From Tritrichomonas musculus (taxonomy: Eukaryota; Parabasalia; Tritrichomonadida; Tritrichomonadidae), in the NCBI GenBank assembly GCA_039105265.1, contig JAPFFF010000019.1:1520501-1584500 (forward strand): DNA of 64,000 nucleotides, in the 5' to 3' direction. A model generated the notes under the pieces. The model did no database searches. It saw only the letters and a program-made list of their open reading frames with translations, and had not been told where the DNA came from. Below are positions 42,599-52,400 of this stretch, one piece after another. The number at the start of each line of letters is the position of its first letter. Position 1 is the first letter of the stretch. A program made the translations under genes and the position numbers.

Positions 42599-44212
42599 AT
42601 GACATCAGTTACTCAACTTTGGAAACAAATACAAGCACCAGGATTTGATCCAGTCAAAGGAAAGGATCTTGTCGAACAAGTTAAGAACGTTGCAATGACC
42701 TCTGAAGCTCCAGCAGTAGTTAACTTTGGAACATCTGGCTGGCGTGGAGAAATTGGTACAGAATTCACCCTCCGCAATATCCAAGTTGTTGGTGCAGCTA
42801 TTGTTCGCATGTACAAGGAAGCTTCACCAGAACTTCTCAAATCCCTCGGTATCGCCAACTTCCAAGAACTCAAAGATAGAGGTCTTGTCATTGGTCACGA
42901 TAACAGACTTTTAGGACATGAATTTTGCCAAATCGTCGCTCGTGAATTCGACAAAGAAGGTGTTAAGATTTATTATGGTGGTGAAATGGCAACACCAGAA
43001 TTTTCAGCTGCTGTTGAAATGCTCGGAGCTGCTTGCTCAGTCAACATGACACCAAGCCACAACCCAAGCCACTACAATGGTATCAAATTCAACCCACGTG
43101 ATGGTGGTCCAGCTGGCCCAGAGATCACAGATGTTATCACACGCCTTTCAAACGAAATGATGAAGACCCACAAATTCGAGCCACTCGTCAATCTTAACTG
43201 GAACATTATCGACCCACTCAAGATCTACTGCGACTTCCTTCACAAGCAAGGAACCATCAATTTCGAAGCAATCAAGAAATTACTCGATGCTGGTGAAACA
43301 ACACTTGTTTGCGACCATGTTCACGGATCAACACGTGGCCGTCCAGGTGCTGTTCTCAACTATCCAAAGTGCCTCATCAGCCTTCGTACAGCCAATGATC
43401 CATTGTTTGGTGGTGTTGCTCCAGAGCCATCTTCAAAGAACCTTGAAAAAGTACGTAGCATTCTTGATGCTGCTAAGACCAAGCACCGAGTTGGTTGCAT
43501 TATGGATCCAGATGGTGATCGTGTTCGTTTCTATGATGGAACCCGCGAAATCGATATGAACAGCTTTGGTGCTTTAGCATTCCACTACATGTATGTTCAC
43601 CGTAAAGAAAAGGGATGTGTTGCAAAGTCTGTTGCCACATCAAACTTCGTTAACATCATCGCAGAAAAGCTTGGTGCACCAATCAATGAAACAGCTGTCG
43701 GTTTCAAGAACTTCCGCCCATTCTTATCACGTGATGCTAAACAAAAGGCTCTTATCGCATTCGAAGAATCCGATGGTATCTCTGGTCTTAACAACACTCT
43801 TGAAAAGGATGCCCAATTCGGTCTTCTTCTTGCCCTCGAAATTGTCGCCACAACAGGAAAGAACCTTGGTGAATACCTCGATGACCTTTACAAGGAATTC
43901 GGTCGTCTCTATCCAGAACGTTCTGGCTTCGAAGTTGACAAATCCCTTGTTGGTGCACCACTTGTCGCTAAGGTTGATGCCATTGGCAAGGCTTGCGCTG
44001 TTGGCTCAAAGATCAAGATCGGTAACAACGAGAAGGAAATCAAGAACCTCCTTACACTCGATGGTGTCAAGATCATCTTCCAAGATGATTCATGGATGCT
44101 CATCCGTCCATCAGGAACTGAACCAAAGGTTCGTATCTACACTGAATGCCGTGATGCAAACGAGAAAGATGCCATGTTCGAAGCTGCAAAAGCTCTTTTC
44201 TTCAAGCAATAA
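42599..44212 (+). CDS. Phosphoglucomutase/phosphomannomutase (alpha-D-phosphohexomutase)
   Basis: A 537-residue enzyme that interconverts hexose 1- and 6-phosphates, probably glucose phosphates linking glycogen to glycolysis, in the cytosol. All four signature loops are intact: the phosphoserine loop TPSHNP with S153, the magnesium loop DPDGDR (303-308), the sugar-specificity loop EESDG (389-393) and the phosphate-binding loop RPSGTEPK (503-510). The N-terminal GTSGWRGEIG is also typical. The specificity loop and overall layout resemble the COG1109 PGM/PMM type, so mannose phosphate could also be a substrate. Its codon use is clearly richer in C-ending codons (AAG, ATC, GGT, CTC) than its neighbours, as in highly expressed trichomonad genes. 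The stop overlaps TAAA. The upstream region has a regular motif array. Confidence 0.96.
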   Translation: MTSVTQLWKQIQAPGFDPVKGKDLVEQVKNVAMTSEAPAVVNFGTSGWRGEIGTEFTLRNIQVVGAAIVRMYKEASPELLKSLGIANFQELKDRGLVIGHDNRLLGHEFCQIVAREFDKEGVKIYYGGEMATPEFSAAVEMLGAACSVNMTPSHNPSHYNGIKFNPRDGGPAGPEITDVITRLSNEMMKTHKFEPLVNLNWNIIDPLKIYCDFLHKQGTINFEAIKKLLDAGETTLVCDHVHGSTRGRPGAVLNYPKCLISLRTANDPLFGGVAPEPSSKNLEKVRSILDAAKTKHRVGCIMDPDGDRVRFYDGTREIDMNSFGALAFHYMYVHRKEKGCVAKSVATSNFVNIIAEKLGAPINETAVGFKNFRPFLSRDAKQKALIAFEESDGISGLNNTLEKDAQFGLLLALEIVATTGKNLGEYLDDLYKEFGRLYPERSGFEVDKSLVGAPLVAKVDAIGKACAVGSKIKIGNNEKEIKNLLTLDGVKIIFQDDSWMLIRPSGTEPKVRIYTECRDANEKDAMFEAAKALFFKQ

Positions 44213-44536
44213 ATTTTCTAGGGTTATTTAAAAAAGACAGATCATTATAACTTTTCATTATATATTTTTTATTTTTATTGGTTTTTTATTTTCATATTAC
44301 TCATAAATGATTTGTAATAATTCAATTCATATTAAAAAAGTGCATACCGATTTATTGTTCTTTTTATTCCTTACGATAATGATTCTCTTTCTGAGAAAAC
44401 AAAAAAAAAAAAGAACTCATGAGGTTTTTTTATCATTATCTAATTTGATTAATTTATCCAAAGAAAGAATATTAGAAAGTATAAATAAAAATAGATAGAT
44501 ATTTTTAATAAATAAAAGCAATAAATAACAACAAAT
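44213..44536. other. Convergent spacer 3' of the phosphohexomutase gene
   Basis: 324 bp between two convergent genes. A 63-codon plus-strand frame (44307-44498) is K/I/L-rich and has no coding signature, so I do not call it. A-run at about 44400-44413. I see nothing else here. Confidence 0.5.
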
Positions 44537-47500
44537 TCACTTATAAGATAAGAAAATATTCAAAGGGAAGCATGAGAAGCAAGTAATTACAGCCGCCTGT
44601 ACATTCTCATTAGGATCATCACTTAATTTCTTAATTAAGTATAAAACTCTATTATACATTGCGTCATCAAGAATATTATGTTTACATAAAAATGCAAGTG
44701 AAACCAATGCGCACAGATTTCTTCTTTTAGTTCCTTTAGATGCTTTTTCAAATATACTATTAATACAATTCTGGCAAACTAAATTATTGTCTGATATGAA
44801 ATTCAATTTCTCCATTGTTTCAATCAAACCTACAAATGATGTTATTGGTGTTTGAAACTGTTCCAATTTTGAATTAGTAATGAAAGATAGAAGCTCAATA
44901 ATTTGGGAATCGAATTCTCCATACAAAGTGCTTGCGATCAATGGAATGAATCTTTTCAATAAATAAATTTCATTTTGTTTTCTTATTCTTTGAATAAGGA
45001 CATCCGATTTAAATATTTTATACAACATTAAATGAATCACGTCATTTAAAATTCCGAGTGCCTCTTTATTTTGCAATGATATTGGGATGATCGATTTCAA
45101 TATTGATACATTTTTAGCATTTGACTGCAATAAGACGGGCAATACGTGCATTGAAGTAGCGAAACAAGTCATGAATTCAATTTCATGGAAAAATGGTGAA
45201 AAAATTTGAATACTTTTTGATATGCATTCAATCTCCTCAATATCAGAAATAAAATGAGCAAATTTCAACTTTTGCTCTTTAGTCAATTGGTCTATATATT
45301 TTTCCAATATGAACAAGAAGCTCAATTTTTTTTCTTTGTTCCATTTTTCAATGTCAGAAGGCGAATTATCGTCTGTCAGAATGATTACGAATTGCATCTC
45401 GACGCTGTCTCTATCGACGAGTGATTTCAGTTCGCTATCTTCCAAGATCATTTTTAATTCTTGAGATTTCGAGACGAGCATTTCTTTCAAAACGTCCAAG
45501 ATTGAATTCCGGTGTTTTGTAGTCCTTAAAGCAGCCTTTAAAATGTGAAAATGTTCGATTGATATCAACGAAGTTGCTGCCTTTGCGAGTGTTTCGTTTG
45601 CCTCGAAAATGAGAGGAATGTTTGGCTTGCTTGCGTTTAGAAGATTCCAAACAAATGTCTGGACATAATGAAGCATTTCGCCTTCTCTTTCGCGTAATAA
45701 AATAATGAAGGCGGTGACAGACGCCATTGTTTGATTCTCGCATAATAAACTGGCGACGTTGAACAAGCATTGTGAATTAAATGTCGACGAAATATATTTA
45801 ACAGCTTCGTTCAATGACAGTCGAGGTTTTGAGTCGAATTTTTGCGTCAATCTCCCCATAATGATCAATATGTAATGCACTGCAAGATGAGCCTTCTCGA
45901 AGATTGGCAAACAAATTCCAATCGACTCTGCCATCATCTCCAAGAAAGAGTCGTAAGAGACGTTTGATGACATCTTTTCATTCAGTTTCAGCTTAGATGA
46001 AACATCAATTCCAAGTGGAGGAAAATCGAAGTCAAGGGAATCATCGGAGATCGATAAATGAACTGCATTTGAATCAGGTTTTTCAATTGAGTTAACATTG
46101 ACATCATTATTATTATCGTTGTTGTTGTTGTTGTCATTGTTGTCCTGCGTTGAATAGCCTGATGATGAGTTGGAGTGATTTCCATGGCCAGCCAAACTTT
46201 CGAGGATTGAAAGGAGGAGTGAATAATGGATTCCATTTAGACAATCATCGAAATCTTCATCTGAATCGTCATAAAAATTTTCAATGTCTTCATAATTATT
46301 ATTGTTTGGATGGTCATAAATAAGTCGCTGCTTCTTCCGATTTCGATTCTTTCGACAGTTGATAATGCTGGCGTTTAATTGCTTGACAAACGGCTCTAGA
46401 AGCAACTTTATGTCATACGGAGTCTCGGCAATCAACAATGTCGATTTAAGCATCAATAAAAGCTCGTCCGTTATTTTTGACGAGTTCATAACAAGCGAAG
46501 TAACAATCGGAATCTGCTCAACTTGATTCACAGGAGGAATTGGAAGAAGAGTCGACAAACAACGGAAGACGTCATCGTTATCTGGATAATGTTGGCCAAC
46601 AGACACGACGAAGTCAAAAAGGCGACATTTCGGAGGAAATTCATGATTCAATTCAGGAAATCTTCTGAAAATTGTCGCAAGAGACTTCAAAACAAATTGA
46701 GAGCAATTTACGTCAGATTCAGTGTTTTTGTTTTTGCTTTCATCAAGTTCGTCATTTGTCATTATCATTGATGATGAAGAGTTATTTGTCCTTCGATTAA
46801 TGACTTGATCAGGAAGATGTTCGGATGCAAATTGGAGGTAATTAATGGCATTGTCTTTATCTTTAATTTTCAAAAGAATTTTGAAGACAAGTGTGGTTAT
46901 GTTTGCTGCGTTTATTGGCGATGAAAAACTAAACAAAAACCAAATTTTACTCTTGGATTGAATAAGAGCAGTCAATGATTGAATCGCCATGACAGAATCA
47001 ACTTCAATAAAAGCAGCAAAAACAGAACTTATCAATTCAATGTTCGCTTCAAAATCGTTCTGAAGAATCGAAATGCATGATGTTGCATTCGAAAGAGCGT
47101 CTTGTTCATTACAATGAGGAATCAAACGAATCAAAAAGTTGCAAAGAATATGTCTGATGCTTGGAACAGATTCATATTTATTCAAAATTGATCGGCAAAC
47201 GTTACTGTTGCTTGAAGCATTTGTCACATTGTCGATTATTGAAAGAATTGTTTCCGATGACTTCAATTTCGGCTCAATTGAATCGAAATACTGAAGCTTA
47301 AAAGATGGATTCAACGACTTAAACAAGCAAAGATAAATCAAAATTTTAGATGGCAATGAATTCAATGAACTGTAATTGTCATCATTCAAAGAATACACAA
47401 AAGAATCAAGCATCGAAAAGTACAAAGCAGCAAATTTAAGCTTGCTTTGTAATTTCTCAGACAAAAAAGTGAAAAATTCAGAAATGTCAGAAATATTAAA

Positions 47501-48964
47501 TTCAATCATCGATGATGACGACGACGACGACGAATTCTTCTCAAGAATGCCAATTCCAATCAACTTGCCTAGAATGCACATCGCATCAAGCGGAAACTGG
47601 TTCGACATTTCGTTGGACAAAATAAAGCACGACTCAAAAAGTTCAACTATTTCTTTAACATTGCAGTTCATGATCTTGATGCCGTGCGAAAGCGCAGACA
47701 AGGCAACCTCAGAAATGGAGCCTGCTTCAAGTGGTGATTCAATTTTTGAAAATAACGGTTCAATTTCTTCATATTCAAAAATGGCGCCAAGTTTGATCAT
47801 GCACGTGACGCAGTACTGACAGCCGAGACGTTGCTGAAGCTTCGAGCCACGACATGCTGCATTGACAATCTGTGAAAGAACGCGCGGAAACGATTTCCAA
47901 AGCTTCAGAACAACTTGGACAGCTGAGTCGTAGCCGGATGCAACTTTGTCGTCGAGAAGTGACGAGCTGAAATGAAAGGGAATGATTGAAAGGGTCGGAA
48001 TCAATGATGAAACGACAATATCAACGTCTTCATCTCGGAAAATTGAATCGTTCTTCTCAATTTTTGAATCATCTTGCTCAATGGATTTAACGGTCTCCTT
48101 TGAATTTTTCTGAAGAAGCTTGATAAGGGAGGGAATGAAGCAGTGCGCTATTGTAGCATCGTTGTCGGTTATTTTGGCTATTTTGTGAAGCATGTCCGTT
48201 CGGCTTTTGTCATTAAATGAATCTAGATTGATTTCTAGAAGAGATGAAAAAAAAGGAGCAAAGGACTTTTGTTTGGCTTGATTTTGAAGTGGCTGCTGCG
48301 GATTTATTGAAAAGTAAAATGCTGGAAATTGAGATGATATTTTGGAGAGTAGTTGAGATGATTCCGGAGAAAGTTGTTTTAAATTGGGAATTAAGGTGTG
48401 AATAAAACGTACAATTGAATATTTCTGAAAAAGAGAGAATTGACTGAGGAAATTATTCTCGCTTTCATTTGGTTCTGGTGGAAATGTGAGTAAAAGTTCT
48501 GCCTTTTCTATAATTGGAAATTTTGATTCGTTTGCCAAAAACTGTGATGCTGCTAAATGTGTTGATATTATCATATTTTGAGATGGTTCACAAAATTTAA
48601 AAAAAAGATCAGGAAAATATGTAAAAAATGTTGTACATAAATTTTGTATTTCCTCAACAAAAAATATCTGATAGGAATTGTTACATAAAAGCTCTATATG
48701 CTGAATAATAGATTGAAGCCCATCAAGATACGTATTATCATGTGGAGGAAGATTTTGTATCATAAAAGTGATTTCATTAATAACCCTATTTGAATCTAAT
48801 TGCGATATAGATTTAAAGTATTTTTTAAATTCAGTTATTACAACGGAAGAATAGCGCATCGAAAAATTTCGAAGAGTATATTGACTGTGATATCGAATTG
48901 CCGGTGATTTGCTAGATAAATTTTGGAGAATTTCACGGATAAATGTAGGGTTATTCTTTTCCAT
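44537..48964 (-). CDS. Large ARM/HEAT-like helical repeat protein, 1,475 residues
   Basis: I do not recognise a named family. The protein is almost wholly alpha-helical in appearance, with recurring pairs of amphipathic helices. Examples are the N-terminal FIREILQNLSSKSPAIRYHS and the C-terminal VLYLIKKLSDDPNENVQAAV, which reads like a classic HEAT hairpin. Such solenoids act as scaffolds, transport receptors or kinase/phosphatase platforms. Two disordered inserts break the solenoid near residues 880-1000: a basic patch (RKNRNRKKQR) followed by an acidic DDSDEDFDDC stretch and an asparagine-rich run (DNNNNNDNNND, a trinucleotide tract at about 46105-46145). There is no membrane segment or signal peptide. 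It is head-to-head with another large helical protein, which raises the possibility of a shared complex. Start is the first ATG. Confidence 0.85.
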   Translation of the reverse strand: MEKNNPTFIREILQNLSSKSPAIRYHSQYTLRNFSMRYSSVVITEFKKYFKSISQLDSNRVINEITFMIQNLPPHDNTYLDGLQSIIQHIELLCNNSYQIFFVEEIQNLCTTFFTYFPDLFFKFCEPSQNMIISTHLAASQFLANESKFPIIEKAELLLTFPPEPNESENNFLSQFSLFQKYSIVRFIHTLIPNLKQLSPESSQLLSKISSQFPAFYFSINPQQPLQNQAKQKSFAPFFSSLLEINLDSFNDKSRTDMLHKIAKITDNDATIAHCFIPSLIKLLQKNSKETVKSIEQDDSKIEKNDSIFRDEDVDIVVSSLIPTLSIIPFHFSSSLLDDKVASGYDSAVQVVLKLWKSFPRVLSQIVNAACRGSKLQQRLGCQYCVTCMIKLGAIFEYEEIEPLFSKIESPLEAGSISEVALSALSHGIKIMNCNVKEIVELFESCFILSNEMSNQFPLDAMCILGKLIGIGILEKNSSSSSSSSMIEFNISDISEFFTFLSEKLQSKLKFAALYFSMLDSFVYSLNDDNYSSLNSLPSKILIYLCLFKSLNPSFKLQYFDSIEPKLKSSETILSIIDNVTNASSNSNVCRSILNKYESVPSIRHILCNFLIRLIPHCNEQDALSNATSCISILQNDFEANIELISSVFAAFIEVDSVMAIQSLTALIQSKSKIWFLFSFSSPINAANITTLVFKILLKIKDKDNAINYLQFASEHLPDQVINRRTNNSSSSMIMTNDELDESKNKNTESDVNCSQFVLKSLATIFRRFPELNHEFPPKCRLFDFVVSVGQHYPDNDDVFRCLSTLLPIPPVNQVEQIPIVTSLVMNSSKITDELLLMLKSTLLIAETPYDIKLLLEPFVKQLNASIINCRKNRNRKKQRLIYDHPNNNNYEDIENFYDDSDEDFDDCLNGIHYSLLLSILESLAGHGNHSNSSSGYSTQDNNDNNNNNDNNNDVNVNSIEKPDSNAVHLSISDDSLDFDFPPLGIDVSSKLKLNEKMSSNVSYDSFLEMMAESIGICLPIFEKAHLAVHYILIIMGRLTQKFDSKPRLSLNEAVKYISSTFNSQCLFNVASLLCENQTMASVTAFIILLREREGEMLHYVQTFVWNLLNASKPNIPLIFEANETLAKAATSLISIEHFHILKAALRTTKHRNSILDVLKEMLVSKSQELKMILEDSELKSLVDRDSVEMQFVIILTDDNSPSDIEKWNKEKKLSFLFILEKYIDQLTKEQKLKFAHFISDIEEIECISKSIQIFSPFFHEIEFMTCFATSMHVLPVLLQSNAKNVSILKSIIPISLQNKEALGILNDVIHLMLYKIFKSDVLIQRIRKQNEIYLLKRFIPLIASTLYGEFDSQIIELLSFITNSKLEQFQTPITSFVGLIETMEKLNFISDNNLVCQNCINSIFEKASKGTKRRNLCALVSLAFLCKHNILDDAMYNRVLYLIKKLSDDPNENVQAAVITCFSCFPLNIFLSYK

Positions 48965-49437
48965 TGAAAATGGACGATAGGAAATTCAAATCATTCAGTA
49001 AAACTGATTCAATCTTTTAAATTTATTCAAAAAAAATTGAAAGATTTTGAACTATCATCATAACAATTTTACTCAATACATTGAAAAAAATTGTTTATTA
49101 TTTTTTTCAAAGTTTATTCCCTCTGAAAATTCAATTAATTATGAATGTTTATTATTATCGGCTAATCCTTTTTTTTTAAGTTATCAAAACATCGAATTTC
49201 AAATACAAAAAGAGTTCATGCTTCTAATTTGCCGCATTTTATTTAATTTCATACCATTAAATAATTATGAAATCTTATAAAATAACCTAATATGATTCTT
49301 ATCAAATTTTAAAGATATGATTATCTGGTATTTTATATATAAAATTATTTTTTTATATATTCATTTAATTTATTTTTTAAATTTATTTATATATGAAGCA
49401 TATCAATAAATTAGGATATTTTTGATTTTTGTTGAGA
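48965..49437. promoter_or_regulatory. Divergent promoter region of two helical-repeat genes
   Basis: A 473-bp AT-rich spacer between divergent start codons. The longest frame inside it (49047-49280) opens at a TTG and has no coding signature. No specific promoter element stands out. Confidence 0.45.
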
Positions 49438-52400
49438 ATGAACCATAGAAAAAAAATAAAACTGGAAATGGACTTAAGCCTTGATATTAAATCGAGGCTC
49501 AGATTTACATCAATTGAAAACATTTTTAATCTTCAGATCAAAAAAAAGTTTCCGAGTTACATTGTCGATTTACTGTTTTCTCTCCTTCAATTTGATGATG
49601 TTATTAATGCGATTCTCCATTTTATTCAACTTCCGCAAAATACTAATATTTTGATTGAAATGTTTAAGGTTCTTTATTCATATTTTCAAAAAAATCCTGA
49701 AAAAATTAAAAAGTCAGATTTTGCTGCCAAAACCTTGCAAAGTGTTTTAAACTGTGTGAATGAAAATACGAATAACCCGAAAAACTTGATTAACGCTAGT
49801 AATTTGAAGATTGACAGCCAAACAATCAATTTAATCTATTATTCTGCAAAATTTTCTTCATTAATGTCAAGCGAACTCCCTGAATTGCTTCACCCAATGC
49901 CAACAAATGGATTTATTTTAGCTTATTTGATAGTTACTACTTCATGCTCCAATGGCCAAGTCTTTGATGAACTACTACCTTTTGTAGAGCCATTTTTCAC
50001 ATCAAAATTAGTATTAAATCCGTATTCATTTGGAACAATTTGTATTATGTCTACCCATAAAGATATTGATGATCTTCCATCATTAAAACATTTGATTTCA
50101 TTTTTCAAATCATTATCTGATAAGCCAATAATTCAAGCTCTTACGCCTTATGTCTTACATGCTGCTCTTTTAAGGTTATCACCTTCAACATTAAAAGAAA
50201 TGCCGACCTTGATATCTTTTTTATCCTCCAAACTAGAACAAGATGAAGAAAATGCTGTAGTATTCAGTAATTTTATCGAAAAAATAATTGAAATGCCAGA
50301 TTCTTTATCAATAATTAAACCGTTTTGCGAGCAACTTTTCAAATTATATATTCGAAACATTCGAAATGAAATTCCTCTTTTTCAAGCAACTCTAACAAAC
50401 GAAAATAATGATAAAAAAGATTCAAAAAAATCATCAAAAAGCCATTTTTTAAATTCCATCAACAATAAAATTACAGAAAATCCTTTAAATAGTGTTAATG
50501 AAACTATTGGTTCTGCCTTTTATTTACTTATGAATTACTGTTCAATAAATCCATTTGATGGCTTCTTTGTTTCACGATTAGAGCGACAAACCGATAATGT
50601 CATTTTAATGATGATTTATCTTATTGACTACATAAACAAATCATCAAACAAATTAGAGAAAAAGCAAACAGAAGCTGAGGACGCAACACAGCCAGTATCA
50701 TCAGCAAATCTCCAATTTACAGTTACTACATTTGATCCAATTCTTCTTGCCATGAAAAGTTTTGTTAAAAAGTCAGACACAACTGAGACAATCATTCGTC
50801 TTTATTTCCATTTTTGTGGTACCATCATTGATCATTACGAATCCAAAAATGCAATCAAAGCCTTAATTCAAGGTCTTGAAAACAACTACCCTTATGTTTC
50901 AGACATATTTGCCTCACATTGTGCCAATTTTTCCTTTGTTTTTGAGAACATCTCCAGATCTTTGAAACCAGGCAAATCGTCGATGCTTTTTGTGACCACT
51001 TTAAAGAACATATTAAGTATCCATGCTTCTAAGATGCTTTCTGCGCGTTCAAACACGGCTGTTTTATCACCATCCTCATCATCATCAACTGCAACCGATG
51101 AAGTCAACACAGAAACGGACGATGTCATTTCTTCACCAACCAATTGTGACAACTTCTCACGATCGGGTTCAGAATCGACTAATTTTGAACTTCCCGATCT
51201 CGATAAGTATTTGACAGTATTACCTGAATCGGCCATAGAAACCGCTCCAACTGATGCCACCATTTTATTCTGCAGTGTTCTTGTATCTCTTCATAAATTC
51301 CCTGAACTTTTTGACCTTCTTCCAGATTCGGCCAGTGCTATTTCGCCCTTTTTTTCGAATGCCTTGATGCTTCATTTTCCCAAACTGAAGAGTCGCAAGT
51401 TTAACACGAAAGTCTTGTCCGCCTTGAGCAATGCCTGCAAAATGATTGACATATCAGATATCTATTCTTTATCACAGACCTTCATGATGCTTCTTCCAGG
51501 CCAATCGATGCTTTTTTTAGCTATAACATTGCAGATGCTTCCTAGGTCGATTGTCTCTTCGTCCTTGCAAAAGATGATTCCTTTTGTCTGGGACAATCCA
51601 GACGAGACAGGGCGGATGATTGCTCTTGTATCTTATTCGCATCCGGACATCTCGATAGAGTTCATTGAGACGGTTCTCGCGAGCTCAACGTTGAGGAAGA
51701 GGACTTTCTTCATCTTCAAGTCGAGTGAATCGAACGAGCAAGCGTTGATTGTCATATTCAAAATCATCGGTTATTGTTCGACATTCATTGAAATCAACTT
51801 TTTTGTATCAACTTTTCTCACCTTTGCTACGCAGTTGTTGAACAAGTACCTCACGCATCAGTCCAAGTCGCCTCTGCTCTATTCAGCTTCGTTGTCTGCG
51901 ATTCGGAAGCTTTCGAATCGTGTCCAATCGATTCAAGACGAACGATTCGAGCATGTCTTTCCATTCAAAGACTTCCTTGTTCAATACGTTTGTGCATATT
52001 ACTTGGACCTTGGAATAACAGTCATTCGTTCGCTTGAATCGACGACAATGACGCCAAGCTCGCTTCTTGATTCGTCATCTTCAAACTCGCAAACTTATGA
52101 TTCGACAATTTTATCTGAACGATCGAGTGTTGAATCGCTTCTTAAAAACGTGCCGAAAGTCTTGTCAACTCTTACTTCAATGCTCCCTCTTCGTCCGATC
52201 CGTCCTTATGATCGGCATGAACGATCGGTTGAGCTGACAACCGCCATGATTCAGTTATCTGACAAGAGCCACTTTGAATCAATTTTCAAGGCCTCAAAAA
52301 TGTTCTTCTGCACTCTTCTCGACTGCAACTCGTCGCTGAGCGTCTTCTTTAGGATCGTCATTCCGATCTTCCAGTCTCTTCTCCGCAACCCTCGTTGGAA

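Noticed and set aside
49047-49280. A 77-codon ORF in the divergent spacer
   Set aside because: TTG start, no domain, and it lies where two promoters must be.
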